Shown: positions 52,652 through 62,203, counted from the first letter of the stretch. The stretch: DNA of 64,000 bases from Allobosea sp. CRIB-10 (GCF_900112185.1 NZ_FOKP01000001.1:547515-611514); one strand, 5' to 3'. Numbers and translations: made by a program. The notes: generated from the sequence alone by a model not told the origin.

Positions 52652-55356
52652 ACGCCGGGAGCAGGCCGAAGAATCAGCTCGGCATTGACCAGCTCAGTGT
52701 CGTTCGGCTCGGGCCGCGTGCCGAAGCCGAGCTCGCGGCACATCCTCAGCATGGTGGAGTTGCCGCGCATCACCTGACCGTGAATGACCGACAGTCCCTC
52801 CTGCCGAGCCCAGGCGATCACCATCTCCATCAGCGTCCAGCCCAGGCCCTGGCCCTTCAGATCGGAGCGGACGAGCACGGCGTATTCGGCGCGTTCGTGA
52901 TTGGCGTCGGCATGCAGGCGTGAGACGCCGAGGAGACGCCCATCCTCCTCGGAGATGGCGGCGAAGGCGATCGCGCGCGCATAGTCCAGCTGGGTCAGCC
53001 GCGCGATGAAATCGTGGCTGGGCTTGCGCGGAAGGGCGAAGAAGCGCAGGCGGAGATCGTCCTCGGTGATGCCCGCCAGGAAATCCGGATAGAGCTTTTC
53101 GTCCTCGGGCCGCAACGGCCTGATCAGGATCTTGCGGCCGTCCTTCAGCACCGTCCGCCGCTCCAGATGGCGGGGATAGGGCCGGATCACCATGCGCGGA
53201 TGATCATTCTCGCGGCAGGCGCCAACCGGCATCACCCTGATCCGGGCATCGACCACGATGACGCCGTCCGGGTCGGCGAGCAGAGGGTTGAGGTCGAGCT
53301 CGCGGATTTCGGGACAATCCGCCGCCAGTTGGGCAAGCTTGACGAGCGTTGTCGCCACAGCGTCGAGATTGGCGGCAGGAACGTTCCGGTAAGCCGCCAG
53401 GACACGGGACACCCTGGTGCGGGCAATGAGGTCGCGAGCCCGATCGAGATCGAGAGGCGGCAGCGCCAGTGCCTTGTCGGCGATCGCCTCGACCGCCGTC
53501 CCGCCTCGGCCGAAGACGATGACCGGACCGAACGTCGGGTCGTCGGCAATGCCGGCGATCAGCTCGCGGGCATTGCGCCGCCGGATCATCGGTTGAACCA
53601 GAAAGCCCGATATCCGTGCCTCCGGCCTGATCTTTCGAATGCGCGCCAGCATGTTTTCAGCGGCGACGCGGACAGCTTCGGCCGTGGTCAGGTCGAGTGC
53701 GACACCATCCACATCGGACTTGTGGATGATGTCGGCCGAATGCAGCTTGAGCACCACCGTGTTGCCGGCCGCGAGCACCTCGGCGCCAAACCTGGCCGCC
53801 TCCTGCGGATCGGATGCCAGGCGCGGCGCCGCGACCGGGATCGCATAGGCTTCGAGCACCCGCGCCGTCTCGATCGGATCGAGCCAGTTTCCACCCTTCC
53901 GAAGCGCCTCGCCGATGGCCGCTTTTGCAGTCGGCGTGTCTGGGACAAAATCCTGCGGCATGCCGTCCGGCATGCGCATCAGCTCGGTTTGAGCCCGGCG
54001 ATAGGCAATCAGATGAGCCATGCCGCTCACGGCATCCGCTTCGGTCGGAAAGCTTGGGATCCCGGCAGCCACGAAACGATCGGGCCCCTCCTCCTTGTCG
54101 GCTCCGATCCAGGCCGTGAACACAGGCTTGCGGAGCTCTCGGCGCGCCCGGCGCTGCTCGACGACATGCGCGATCGCTTCTGCGGCCTCGCGCTGGCTGG
54201 TCAGGCGGGTCGCGACGTCGAGAACCAGAAGGGCATCACTGTTCTCGTCCTCGAGCAGGATATCGAGCGCCTTGGCGAAACGATCGGCATCGGCGTCGCC
54301 GATGATGTCCACCGGGTTGGCCTGGGACCATGATGGCGGCAGGACGGCATCGAGCCGGGCTCTCGTCGCCTCAGTCAGGGTCGCCAGGCTGATGCCGAGA
54401 TCGAGCAGACGGTCGACCGCAAGCACGCCGATACCGCCGCCATTGGTCAGGATCGCGACCCGATCGCCATCGAACGGCGACTGGCGTCCGAGCGTCTCGG
54501 CGGCGGCGAACAGATCGGCGACATCATAGGCCCTGACCAGCCCGGCTCGCCTGAAGGCCGCATCGTAGACCGCATCGGAGCCGGCAAGCGCGCCGGTATG
54601 GGTCGCGGCCGCCGCGGCTGCGGGCGCATGGCGGCCGGCCTTGATGACGACGACCGGCTTGACTCGCGCGGCCGCGCGCGCCGCCGACATGAACTTGCGT
54701 GGATCGGCGATGGCCTCGACATAGAGCAGGATCGCCCGCGTCCCGGGGTCGAGTGCGAAATGATCGAGGCAGTCGCCGAAATCGACGTCGATCTGGTCGC
54801 CCAGCGTGAGGACTCCGGAAAAGCCGAGGCGATGCGCCGCCGCCCAGTCGATCAGGCCGGCAGCGACAGCGCCGGATTGGGAGATCAGGGCGAGATCGCC
54901 CTGCTGGAGCTGTCCGGAAGCGAAGCTCGCATTGAGGCGCGCATAGGGCGACATCAGCCCCAGGCAATTGGGCCCGACGATGCGCATTCCGACCGCGCGG
55001 CCGAGCTCCCGGATCGCCCAGGCCGCGGAACCCGGCCCGCGTCCCAGCCCTGCCGTCAGGATCAGGCAGGCCCTGACCCCTTGTTTGGCGGCAGCTTCGA
55101 CGACGCCCCGAACCGCCCCCGGTGGCGTACAGATGATGGCGAGGTCGGGCGGCTCCGGGAGCGTCGCGAGATCGGGATAGCAGGCTTCGCCGCAGATCAC
55201 GCGATGGCGGGGATTGACCAGGCGCAGGGACCCGGCGAAGCCACCCTCGCGAAGATTGGCGAGAACGGCTTGCCCGACCGAGCCGGCGCGTTCGCTGGCT
55301 CCGACAACCGCGACCGAGCGCGGCTGCATCAGCGCATCGAAGCGGTATGTGCTCAT
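52648..55356 (-). CDS. acyl-CoA synthetase (NDP-forming)/GNAT acetyltransferase fusion, Pat-like
   Basis: A 902-residue protein with a CoA-binding Rossmann domain (SVAVVGASERAGSVGQAV), a ligase domain with the conserved His in THTGALAGSDAVYDAAF, an ATP-grasp region (about residues 490-700; VVLKLHSADIIHKSDVDGV) and a C-terminal GNAT acetyltransferase (about 740-895; VRSDLKGQGLGWTLMEMVI). This is the domain order of protein lysine acetyltransferases such as Pat, which modify acetyl-CoA synthetase and other enzymes. It is present in the stress cluster of many hypoxia-regulated genomes. The ATG at 55356 has GGAG upstream. Confidence 0.9.
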   Translation of the reverse strand: MSTYRFDALMQPRSVAVVGASERAGSVGQAVLANLREGGFAGSLRLVNPRHRVICGEACYPDLATLPEPPDLAIICTPPGAVRGVVEAAAKQGVRACLILTAGLGRGPGSAAWAIRELGRAVGMRIVGPNCLGLMSPYARLNASFASGQLQQGDLALISQSGAVAAGLIDWAAAHRLGFSGVLTLGDQIDVDFGDCLDHFALDPGTRAILLYVEAIADPRKFMSAARAAARVKPVVVIKAGRHAPAAAAAATHTGALAGSDAVYDAAFRRAGLVRAYDVADLFAAAETLGRQSPFDGDRVAILTNGGGIGVLAVDRLLDLGISLATLTEATRARLDAVLPPSWSQANPVDIIGDADADRFAKALDILLEDENSDALLVLDVATRLTSQREAAEAIAHVVEQRRARRELRKPVFTAWIGADKEEGPDRFVAAGIPSFPTEADAVSGMAHLIAYRRAQTELMRMPDGMPQDFVPDTPTAKAAIGEALRKGGNWLDPIETARVLEAYAIPVAAPRLASDPQEAARFGAEVLAAGNTVVLKLHSADIIHKSDVDGVALDLTTAEAVRVAAENMLARIRKIRPEARISGFLVQPMIRRRNARELIAGIADDPTFGPVIVFGRGGTAVEAIADKALALPPLDLDRARDLIARTRVSRVLAAYRNVPAANLDAVATTLVKLAQLAADCPEIRELDLNPLLADPDGVIVVDARIRVMPVGACRENDHPRMVIRPYPRHLERRTVLKDGRKILIRPLRPEDEKLYPDFLAGITEDDLRLRFFALPRKPSHDFIARLTQLDYARAIAFAAISEEDGRLLGVSRLHADANHERAEYAVLVRSDLKGQGLGWTLMEMVIAWARQEGLSVIHGQVMRGNSTMLRMCRELGFGTRPEPNDTELVNAELILRPAPGV

Positions 55357-55455
55357 TCTCGGCTCCATGCTTGCTTACGGCGACAGAGTGCCGCTGCTTT
55401 GAGACATTTGCTCCACAAGCAGGCCGAGTGTCCCTTGATCGCCGCGGCGCAGGCC

Positions 55456-56127
55456 TCAGGCGTCGAGACGGCGTAAGGCGATCCGGTCGCGCAGGACGAT
55501 CGAGCGGCGATGGGACGGCAGCTCGATGACGCCTTTACGCTCGAGCTGAGTCAACGTGCGGGAGACGGTCTCGATCGTGAGACCGAGATGATCGGCGATG
55601 TCGCTGCGCGACATGGGCAGATCCAGATGGCTCATCTCGGAGAGACGTCCCGACATGTCCAGCAGGAAGGTCGCGATGCGTTCCAGGGCGCTCTTGCGGC
55701 CGAGCAGGAGCATGTGGCTCTGCGCGCGCTCGATCGCATGCATCATCGCCGCGACCACGCGCTGGGCGAATTCGGCATCTTCCGCCAGCATCCGCTCGAG
55801 CTGCGAGCGCTGATAGATCCGCAGTGTCGCGTCTTCGACGACCTCGGCGCCGACCCGGTGCAGGGCGGACGCCTCAAATCCGAAAAGATCACCCTTCAGG
55901 TGAAAGGCGTCGATCTGGCGCCGCCCGTCCTTGAGGAGTTGCGACGTCCGAACCGTTCCGGAGACCACCTCGTAGAAGTGCAGCGCAGCTGAGCCTTCGG
56001 AAAAGACGGTCTGCCCCTTTTTGAAGCGTGTCGGAACATCGATGAACGCAATGGCGCGCTTCTGGACGATGGCACCTGGTACCGCATGCCCGGCGTGGGG
56101 GTACTGAAGAGCGGTCTGCATCGGCAT
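55456..56127 (-). CDS. Crp/Fnr-family regulator, FixK-like
   Basis: A 223-residue regulator with a cNMP-type sensor domain (FKKGQTVFSEGSAALHFYEVV, KGDLFGFEA) and a C-terminal HTH (SRSDIADHLGLTIETVSRTLTQLERKGVIEL) having the E-x-x-SR recognition motif that reads TTGAT half sites. The N-terminus lacks the Cys cluster of oxygen-sensing FNR, so it is FixK-like and would depend on FixLJ. It is a good candidate for the protein that binds the FixK-type boxes in this window (inference). Confidence 0.88.
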   Translation of the reverse strand: MPMQTALQYPHAGHAVPGAIVQKRAIAFIDVPTRFKKGQTVFSEGSAALHFYEVVSGTVRTSQLLKDGRRQIDAFHLKGDLFGFEASALHRVGAEVVEDATLRIYQRSQLERMLAEDAEFAQRVVAAMMHAIERAQSHMLLLGRKSALERIATFLLDMSGRLSEMSHLDLPMSRSDIADHLGLTIETVSRTLTQLERKGVIELPSHRRSIVLRDRIALRRLDA

Positions 56128-56203
56128 GTCTCCGCTTGCGATCTGTGATGACGTTCTACCTCCCGCGGAACCCTGCCAAAATCCGATACACTCCTAAGGG
56201 ATT

Positions 56204-56614
56204 TTACTGAGGCCGTTCCTGCGATCGCGTCAGGGCGCTCCGGATTCCGTCGAGCAGTGCGCTGTCATGCAGGGGTTTCTCGAGCACTTTGCAGAAGCCT
56301 GCCCGTCTCGCGCGCTCCCGCACCTCCCGGCTGGGAAGACCGGTCATGAGGATTGCCGGAAGCCGGACATTGCGGCGCCTCAGCCGGTCGATCAGCTCAA
56401 AGCCATCCATCCCGGCCATCGCATAGTCGATGACGAGGCAGCCACGGGCAGGAAGATCGTCGTCGAGAAGAAGGCTCTGCGCATCGCCATAGATGCGGAC
56501 GTCGAGCCCCTCGATCTCGAGGGCGAACTTCAGCGAACGCAGGACGGCGGGATCATCGTCGACGATGATCACCGGCCCGGTGGATTCCAATGTCGGAGGG
56601 CTCTCGACAGACAT
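56204..56614 (-). CDS. receiver-only response regulator
   Basis: A 136-residue CheY-like receiver: acidic pocket VDDDPAV, phospho-acceptor Asp63 in LVIDYAMAGMDG, Thr in LMTGLPS, Lys in VLEKPLHD. There is no output domain. The start is ATG 56614 (TTG 56638 is also open). It lies downstream of fixJ on the same strand (51-base gap) and upstream of the Crp/Fnr gene. It may act as a phosphate sink or competitor for FixL, comparable to receiver-only partners in other FixLJ systems (inference). Confidence 0.85.
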   Translation of the reverse strand: MSVESPPTLESTGPVIIVDDDPAVLRSLKFALEIEGLDVRIYGDAQSLLLDDDLPARGCLVIDYAMAGMDGFELIDRLRRRNVRLPAILMTGLPSREVRERARRAGFCKVLEKPLHDSALLDGIRSALTRSQERPQ

Positions 56615-56664
56615 GCGAGCCGTTATCGCGCTCGCCAAGCTCTTCGGAAATTCCGGGAAACCCC

Positions 56665-57288
56665 TTAGGGCTTGTCGTCCTTGGCCCCGGCTAGAAGCAC
56701 GAAGCGGACGAGCTCGGACAGGCTGCGCGCCTGCATCTTCGTCATGGCATTGGCGCGGTAGATCTCGACTGTCCGAGGACTGATGTCGAGGTCGAAGGCG
56801 ATGACCTTGTTTGCCTTGCCTGCAACCAGCCCGTCCAGCACCTGACGCTCGCGTTCGGACAGAGATTGAAGTCGCTGGCTGATCTCCTGGGTCTCGCTGT
56901 CGATGCGGAAACGCTCACGGTGGCGGTTCAACGCCGAGCGGACCGCTCCGAGGATCGTCTCGTCGTCGAAGGGCTTCTCGACGAAATCGAGCGCTCCCTC
57001 CTTCATCGCCTCGACTGCCAGGGGCACGTCGGCATGGCCGGTCATCACGATCACCGGCATGGCATAGCCGCCCTGCCTGAGACGGCGCAGGAATTCGATG
57101 CCATCGATCTCCGGCATCCGGACGTCGGTCACCACGCAGCCCCTGCCACCGACGCCGACCTTGTCGAGGAAGGCGACGGCGGACTCGTGCAGCCTGACCG
57201 GCAGGCCGTCCGAGGCGAGGAGGAACGACAGTGACTGGCGCACCGCCGCATCGTCATCGACGATATGAACGACCGGCTCTTCAGCCAT
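56665..57288 (-). CDS. fixJ: FixJ-type response regulator
   Basis: A 207-residue protein with a receiver ([19 protein letters not shown]; phospho-acceptor Asp55 in [35 protein letters not shown]) and a LuxR-type HTH ([36 protein letters not shown]). Each segment is highly typical of FixJ. The ATG at 57288 overlaps the 3' end of fixL by 8 bases. FixJ-P would activate the fixK-like gene. Confidence 0.95.
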   Translation of the reverse strand: MAEEPVVHIVDDDAAVRQSLSFLLASDGLPVRLHESAVAFLDKVGVGGRGCVVTDVRMPEIDGIEFLRRLRQGGYAMPVIVMTGHADVPLAVEAMKEGALDFVEKPFDDETILGAVRSALNRHRERFRIDSETQEISQRLQSLSERERQVLDGLVAGKANKVIAFDLDISPRTVEIYRANAMTKMQARSLSELVRFVLLAGAKDDKP

Positions 57289-58813
57289 TCTGGAACTCTC
57301 CGGGATCGAACGCGCGCAACGTAAAGCTGAAGGTGGTCCCTTCGCCAGAACGACTATCGGCCCAGATCTTCCCGCCATGCGCCTCGACGATCGTTCGGCA
57401 GATGGACAAGCCGACGCCCATGCCCTGCTTCTTGGTCGTCATGAACGGTTGGAACAACTGCTCGGCGACGGCTGGGCTGATGCCGGGGCCCGTGTCGGCG
57501 ATGCTGATCTCGATCAGTTCGTCGGCAACCGCCCTCGTCGAGATCGAAAGTTCGCGTCGTTGCGAGCCGGACATGGCTTCGAGGGCGTTGCGGATCAGGT
57601 TCAGCAGGACCTGCTGAACCTGGATCCGATCCGCCAACACGTAAGCGGCCGCAGGATCGAGCGCGAAGGTTATGCGCACGCCCTTTTCCTTGGCGCCGAC
57701 GAGGGCGAGCGCGCTCGCCTCCTCGATGAGCTTCGGCAATGCTTCGACATGCCTCTCGCTCTCGCCGCGCGCGACGAACTCGCGCAGGTGCCGGATCACC
57801 TGGCCGGCTCGCAAGGCCTGCTCGGCCGCCTGGTTGACCCCGTCGCGCAGCAGCTGGAACTCGTCGCCCTCGAACCTTTGCAGGATGCGGTGGCAGCCCT
57901 TGAGATAGTTCGTGATCGCCGTCAGCGGCTGGTTGAGCTCGTGAGCCAGCGTCGAGGCCATTTCGCCGAGGACCGTGAAGCGCGACATGTGAACGAGCTC
58001 GGACTGAAGCTCCTGCAGCCGGGTTTCGGTCTGCCGACGTTCCGTGAGGTCGCGAATGAAGCCAGTGAAGTAGCGCTGCCCTCCGGAGCGCATCTCGCCG
58101 ACGGAGAGCTCCATCGGGAAGGTCGAGCCATCCTTGCGCTGGCCGACCACGACGCGGCCGATGCCGATGATCCGCTTCTCGCCAGTCGTGAGATACCGCG
58201 CGATATAGCCATCATGCTGCGAACGATAGGGGTCGGGCATCAGCATCTTGAGATTTTGGCCGATGACCTCGCCGGGCTCGTAGCCGAACTGCCTGACCGC
58301 CGCAGCGCTGAACGACTGGACGTGGCCCCGTTCGTCGATGACGATCATTGCATCCGGCACTGTCTCCAGGATCGAACGCAGATGCGCTTCGCTGGCGCGC
58401 AAGGCTCCTTCGGCGCTACGCTGCCCACCGGCATCGCGCAGCACGATACCGAAGCCGAGGACCTGCTTCCGATCCCCGTACAGGGCCGAGATGGTGATCC
58501 GAGCCTGGAAGTCGGCGCCACTCTTGGTCCGGCGCGGCGCCTCGAGCCGGAGCTCCTTCAGCCGCGCAGCGCTGAGGTCGGACGCTGGGCGCCCCGTCTC
58601 CTGATCCTGTTCGCCATACAACAGATGATGCGACTGCCCGCAGAGCTCGTCGGCGCTCCATCCGACCACCTGCTCGCAGCCGGCGCTGACGCTGCAAATC
58701 CGGCCGCTGGCGTCGAGCACCAGAAGAACGAACCGCTCGACCGTGTCCGAGAACGGGATGTCAGCCGGAACCGTCTCGGCCAGGATCTCGTCTGCTTCCG
58801 TTGATCTCTGCAT
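57281..58813 (-). CDS. fixL: oxygen-sensing histidine kinase FixL
   Basis: A 510-residue soluble kinase with an N-terminal PAS domain (about 20-135), a heme PAS domain (about 140-260) and HisKA/HATPase_c. The heme ligand His200 (SQHDGY), Arg206 and the distal Arg220 (IIGIGR) match Bradyrhizobium FixL in type and in number. The phospho-acceptor is His291 in [12 protein letters not shown]; the ATP-binding boxes NALEAM, DTGPGIS and GMGVGLSI follow. When oxygen leaves the heme, the kinase phosphorylates FixJ. There are no membrane helices. Confidence 0.96.
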   Translation of the reverse strand: MQRSTEADEILAETVPADIPFSDTVERFVLLVLDASGRICSVSAGCEQVVGWSADELCGQSHHLLYGEQDQETGRPASDLSAARLKELRLEAPRRTKSGADFQARITISALYGDRKQVLGFGIVLRDAGGQRSAEGALRASEAHLRSILETVPDAMIVIDERGHVQSFSAAAVRQFGYEPGEVIGQNLKMLMPDPYRSQHDGYIARYLTTGEKRIIGIGRVVVGQRKDGSTFPMELSVGEMRSGGQRYFTGFIRDLTERRQTETRLQELQSELVHMSRFTVLGEMASTLAHELNQPLTAITNYLKGCHRILQRFEGDEFQLLRDGVNQAAEQALRAGQVIRHLREFVARGESERHVEALPKLIEEASALALVGAKEKGVRITFALDPAAAYVLADRIQVQQVLLNLIRNALEAMSGSQRRELSISTRAVADELIEISIADTGPGISPAVAEQLFQPFMTTKKQGMGVGLSICRTIVEAHGGKIWADSRSGEGTTFSFTLRAFDPGEFQNG

Positions 58814-59184
58814 CCGGGCGCCAAAAAGAGACCGAGACTTGACGCGAAGGCACGAGCTCGACCGGAATCACACCCGGCCTGGGTCATGCCGCCGGATCAA
58901 TACAGCACGTGTTCAGTGGGTTGGAAACGATCGAAATTTGCCGCGGACCCGCGCCGCAGCCACCGGTCGATACCGGGCGCTTTAACCGAGCGTCGCGGGT
59001 CGCTCTCTGAAATCTCGTCGAACTGCCGCGACCGGAGACTGCGGCAGATTCAGGCAACCGCATTGATGCAACGCAAACCGCGGCGACTTCGCCAATTCAA
59101 AGCGCTTTGACGAAGATCAATGCGCAGCCGCTCCGCCCGTCGCTCGATGATCGCACGCCATACAGAGTGAAAGCGGAGGTTGCC
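58814..59184. other. intergenic region between fixL and Usp gene
   Basis: A divergent promoter region of about 370 bases. It contains the FixK-type box at 59107-59120 near the Usp gene. I see no gene and no clear FixJ site; the fixL promoter elements are not recognisable by eye. Confidence 0.5.
59107..59120. promoter_or_regulatory. FixK/FNR-type box upstream of Usp gene
   Basis: TTGACGAAGATCAA. A -41.5 placement gives a start point near 59155, 30 bases before the ATG at 59185, which supports that start over the in-frame ATG at 59107 inside the box itself. Confidence 0.6.
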
Positions 59185-60075
59185 ATGAACGACGTCTCAT
59201 CATCGTCCGAGATCGCGCGGTCGATGCCGGCTGGTGGCTGCGCTACCTATCGCGACATCGCCGTCCATCTCGATGGCTCACCGGAGGATGAGTGCCGTCT
59301 GGCTTGGGCCGAAGCATTGGCGGCAAGCCATGCGGCACGGCTCACCGGCATCTTCACCAACATGCTGCCCGATCCCGCGCTGTTCGCCGGCGACTGCGGC
59401 ATCTCGGCGATCGGGCAATTGACGGATACCGTCATTGAAGAAGGAAACGTTATCGAGACGCGCCTGAAGCGGCGCTTCGGCAGGCTCGGCCCGGCCAATG
59501 AGCTGCGTCGCCTCGACGCCTTCCCCGGCCTGCTCGAGCAGGCGGTAGCGACCGAGGCGCGCTGGAACGATCTCTTCGTGGCGAGCAGCCCGCGCGACGG
59601 CGAACAGGCGCGCTGGCGTGCGATGATCGAGAGCGTGATGTTCGACGGCGGACGAGGCCTCTTCCTGCTGCCGCCGAAGGTGGAGCTGCGCTCCGCGATC
59701 CGAACGGTTCTCATCGCATGGGTCGATTCGCGGCAGAGCGCCCGCGCGGTTGCGGAAGCCATGCCGCTGATCGCCCGGGCGTCGCAGGTGCAGGTCGTGA
59801 CGGTCAGCGAAGAGGCCCATGGACGGATGGGCGGGGCCGAAGCCCTGGCCGACATCACGACCCACCTCACCCGCTGCGGCGCCAAGGTGACTGCGAATGC
59901 CCTGCAAACCGAGACCGCCCCAGGCGACGCTCTTCTCAATGAGGCAAGACGGACTTCTGCAGACCTGATCGTCGCAGGAGCTTACGGCCATTCGCGCTTC
60001 AGAGAATGGGCCCTGGGCGGCGTCACCGCGGATCTTCTGGCCAGCTCTCCCGTCACGCTGCTTATGGCTCACTAG
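59185..60075 (+). CDS. universal stress protein (tandem UspA)
   Basis: A 296-residue protein with two Usp domains, the first starting YRDIAVHLDGSPEDECRL, the second ending in SADLIVAGAYGHSRFREWALGG. GGAGG stands before the ATG at 59185; the upstream in-frame ATG at 59107 lies within the FixK-type box and is rejected. It is divergent from fixL. It belongs to the same Usp group as the genes at 41358, 49913 and 50849. Confidence 0.92.
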   Translation: MNDVSSSSEIARSMPAGGCATYRDIAVHLDGSPEDECRLAWAEALAASHAARLTGIFTNMLPDPALFAGDCGISAIGQLTDTVIEEGNVIETRLKRRFGRLGPANELRRLDAFPGLLEQAVATEARWNDLFVASSPRDGEQARWRAMIESVMFDGGRGLFLLPPKVELRSAIRTVLIAWVDSRQSARAVAEAMPLIARASQVQVVTVSEEAHGRMGGAEALADITTHLTRCGAKVTANALQTETAPGDALLNEARRTSADLIVAGAYGHSRFREWALGGVTADLLASSPVTLLMAH

Positions 60076-60328
60076 AGCAGAATGGCAAAGTGCCGACCGG
60101 TAGCGAACCTCTGCCAATGCTCGTGCTGTCGTTTCGACGGTTTTGTCAGATGCACAACTGGAAAATTGCCATCATCGATGGAGCGCCTGGCTGTAAAAAC
60201 CATTGCGTTATGAATGTCCGCTTTCAGGCAAGTGCCAACGTCCGTTCACTGGCACGAAGTGGCACCCTGCACCACCAAGAACCGACATCATTATTGTAAT
60301 GTCCCTCACCATGTCGAGGCAGAGTAAA

Positions 60329-61342
60329 TTACATATGATCGAAGGCGAAAGCGTTGGTGACACCACTTATCAGGTTGCTTGAGAAAAGTGCATCCGCCGG
60401 CGACTCGATCGCTAAGGGCTTTGCGCATTCATGGAACGATGCGATTTTCTGCGCGCGAGCCTTCGCCAGCGTTAGTGCCTCCTCACGCGTTACCAGATGA
60501 AAGCGCACCGCAGATCCGGGTGGCAATTGCGCGAACCGATCGAGATCGGCGCTGATCACCGTAGCAATCTTGGGGTATCCACCGGTGGTCTGGCCATCGC
60601 GCAGCAGCACGATCGGCTGCCCATCGCCGGGGACTTGAACACTTCCTTGCACGATGCCATCCGAGATGATGTTGAAGCCGCTGCTGTGTTCGATCTTTGG
60701 GCCCTCAAGGCGGCAACCCATAGGGTCGACCTGGGCGCTGATCGCGAACTCCTCACGAAACAGCGTCTTGAGCGCTCGCTCCGTGAACAGGTCGTCCTGC
60801 GGACCGAGGATCAGCCGAATTGGGGCGTTTCCGAGCGCCTCGGCCGGCGGGAGGCTTCGCGGCTGGGCCTCGCCCGCGTCATCGGCAAGCGGCAGCCGAT
60901 CACCTCGCTGGAGTGGGCGTCCGCCGATGCCTGACCGTCGGTGCACTGATCTGCTCCCCATATCGGGCGCAAGCCGGATACCCCCGGCGATGGCGAGATA
61001 GGCGTAGACGCCCTCGCGCACAGGTCCGATGACGAGGTGCTCCCCGGCGTGGACCAACATTGAGCTATCTGCATCGAGGGCGCGGCCCCCGGCCGTTGCG
61101 TTGGCGCTCGTTCCCGAGAAAGCGATCAAAGCCGGGCCGCCCTCGAGACAAAACCGGCCTCCCATCAGGCAGAACTCGATCGCTGCCGTATCGAGCGCAT
61201 TGCCGACGAGCGCGTTGGCCCGCGCGAGGGCGGTCGCGTCCATGGCCCCTGCCGGGGAGACGCCGAAGCGACGCAAGCCGAAGCGTCCGGCGTCCTGCAC
61301 CGTCGTCAGTGCACCACAGGACTCGACGAGAAGTTCGCTCAT
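60329..61342 (-). CDS. pxpC: 5-oxoprolinase subunit C / KipA-type (biotin-dependent carboxyltransferase family)
   Basis: A 337-residue protein starting MSELLVESCGALTTVQDAGR, with GVSPAGAMDATALARANALVGN, IAFSGTSANATAGGR, LAIAGGIRLAPDMGSRS, LRDGQTTGGYPKIATV and the C-terminal SSNLISGVTNAFAF. This is the PxpC/KipA family. With PxpA and PxpB it cleaves 5-oxoproline to glutamate. The start overlaps the pxpB stop as ATGA. No pxpA is adjacent. Confidence 0.9.
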   Translation of the reverse strand: MSELLVESCGALTTVQDAGRFGLRRFGVSPAGAMDATALARANALVGNALDTAAIEFCLMGGRFCLEGGPALIAFSGTSANATAGGRALDADSSMLVHAGEHLVIGPVREGVYAYLAIAGGIRLAPDMGSRSVHRRSGIGGRPLQRGDRLPLADDAGEAQPRSLPPAEALGNAPIRLILGPQDDLFTERALKTLFREEFAISAQVDPMGCRLEGPKIEHSSGFNIISDGIVQGSVQVPGDGQPIVLLRDGQTTGGYPKIATVISADLDRFAQLPPGSAVRFHLVTREEALTLAKARAQKIASFHECAKPLAIESPADALFSSNLISGVTNAFAFDHM

Positions 61343-62142
61343 GCGATCTCGCAGCCGATGACCGGCTCCCCGCGTGCCGCTGCAGCGTCCAATTCGTCCC
61401 AGTGTTTCGGAGGCGTCGGCTCGAACCGGATTTCGTCGCCTGCCGCGAACAGGAAGCCGGGATCCCGGCCGGGCATGAAGGATCTCGCCGGTGTGCGTCC
61501 GAGGAGATGCCATCCGCTCGGCGCTTCGACGGAACTGATCGCCGCCTGGGCGCCGCCGATCGAAACGGATTGCGCCGGTGTCTTGAGGCGTGGCTGCAGT
61601 CGCCGTGGCGTTTCGAGGCGCGCATCGAGGCCGCCGAGATAGGCGAAGCCGGGCATGAAGCCGATCATGTAGACACGGTAGGTCGCGCCCGCATGCAGCG
61701 CGATCACCTCGTCAGGCGTCATGCCGTGACGCTCGGCAACCGCGTCCAGATCGGGGCCGAAGGCACCGCCATAGACCACCGGCACACGCCACCGCCGTAT
61801 GCGTCGAGGTTCATCCGCCGCGTCTCCGCTGAGCGCGAGAATCCGTTGTTTCAGCCCGTCTACGTCCGTTACCGGGTCGTAGCAGGCCAGCAGCGAGCGA
61901 TAGGTCGGAACCGTCTCGACCAGTCCGGGGATGGCAGCTTTGCCGAGTGCCGCGTCGAGCGCGAGCACACGGTCGTTCAGGCCTTCGTCGATCTCGTTGC
62001 CGAACTCGACCGACAGCGCCGCATCGCCGCAGGCAAGAAGGCGCGGGGATGGCGATCTGGCGGCCTGCTCACGGCCTTCGCTCCACGACTGGATTGCGAG
62101 GCTGCTCTCCGCGCAGAACCCGGACGATGTCCTCGGAGACAT
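61339..62142 (-). CDS. pxpB: 5-oxoprolinase subunit B / KipI-type
   Basis: The frame encodes the KipI family from SPRLLACGDAALSVEFG onward, with ATYRVYMIGFMPGFAYLGGLD, AQSVSIGGAQAAISSVEAPSGW, LLGRTPARSF and GDEIRFEP. The only in-frame ATG (62142) lies inside the fragment of a dehydrogenase gene. The likely original start, GTG 62073, overlaps the dehydrogenase stop (GTGA) but is one base out of frame. One added C in the C-run at 62043-62046 would join MSRPPDRHP to PRLLACGD. Either the gene is frameshifted or the sequence misses a base. Confidence 0.8.
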   Translation of the reverse strand: MSPRTSSGFCAESSLAIQSWSEGREQAARSPSPRLLACGDAALSVEFGNEIDEGLNDRVLALDAALGKAAIPGLVETVPTYRSLLACYDPVTDVDGLKQRILALSGDAADEPRRIRRWRVPVVYGGAFGPDLDAVAERHGMTPDEVIALHAGATYRVYMIGFMPGFAYLGGLDARLETPRRLQPRLKTPAQSVSIGGAQAAISSVEAPSGWHLLGRTPARSFMPGRDPGFLFAAGDEIRFEPTPPKHWDELDAAAARGEPVIGCEIA

Positions 62143-62203
62143 GGCGGGCGGTCCGTTCAAGGGCCTCTCCAGTGGAGCCGCCGATATACGGGGCCAGCTC
62201 GCC
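62069..62203 (-). pseudogene. D-2-hydroxyacid dehydrogenase, C-terminal fragment
   Basis: On the minus strand the frame ending at 62069 reads LAPYIGGSTGEALERTARH, then VSEDIVRVLRGEQPRNPVVE and a stop: the C-terminal tail of a D-2-hydroxyacid dehydrogenase after the catalytic His region. The rest of the gene is absent; beyond about 62200 the sequence belongs to an ABC ATPase on the other strand. It was probably in one operon with pxpB and pxpC. Confidence 0.7.

Noticed and set aside
53014..54333. 439-codon plus-strand ORF opposite the acyl-CoA synthetase/GNAT gene
   Set aside because: Antisense shadow; the minus strand has clear CoA-binding, ATP-grasp and GNAT motifs.
55430..55455. TTGATCGCC sequence near the fixK-like gene as a FixK box
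   Set aside because: Only one half site; the second half does not match.
57377..58804. 475-codon plus-strand ORF opposite fixL
   Set aside because: Antisense shadow of a well-conserved kinase gene.
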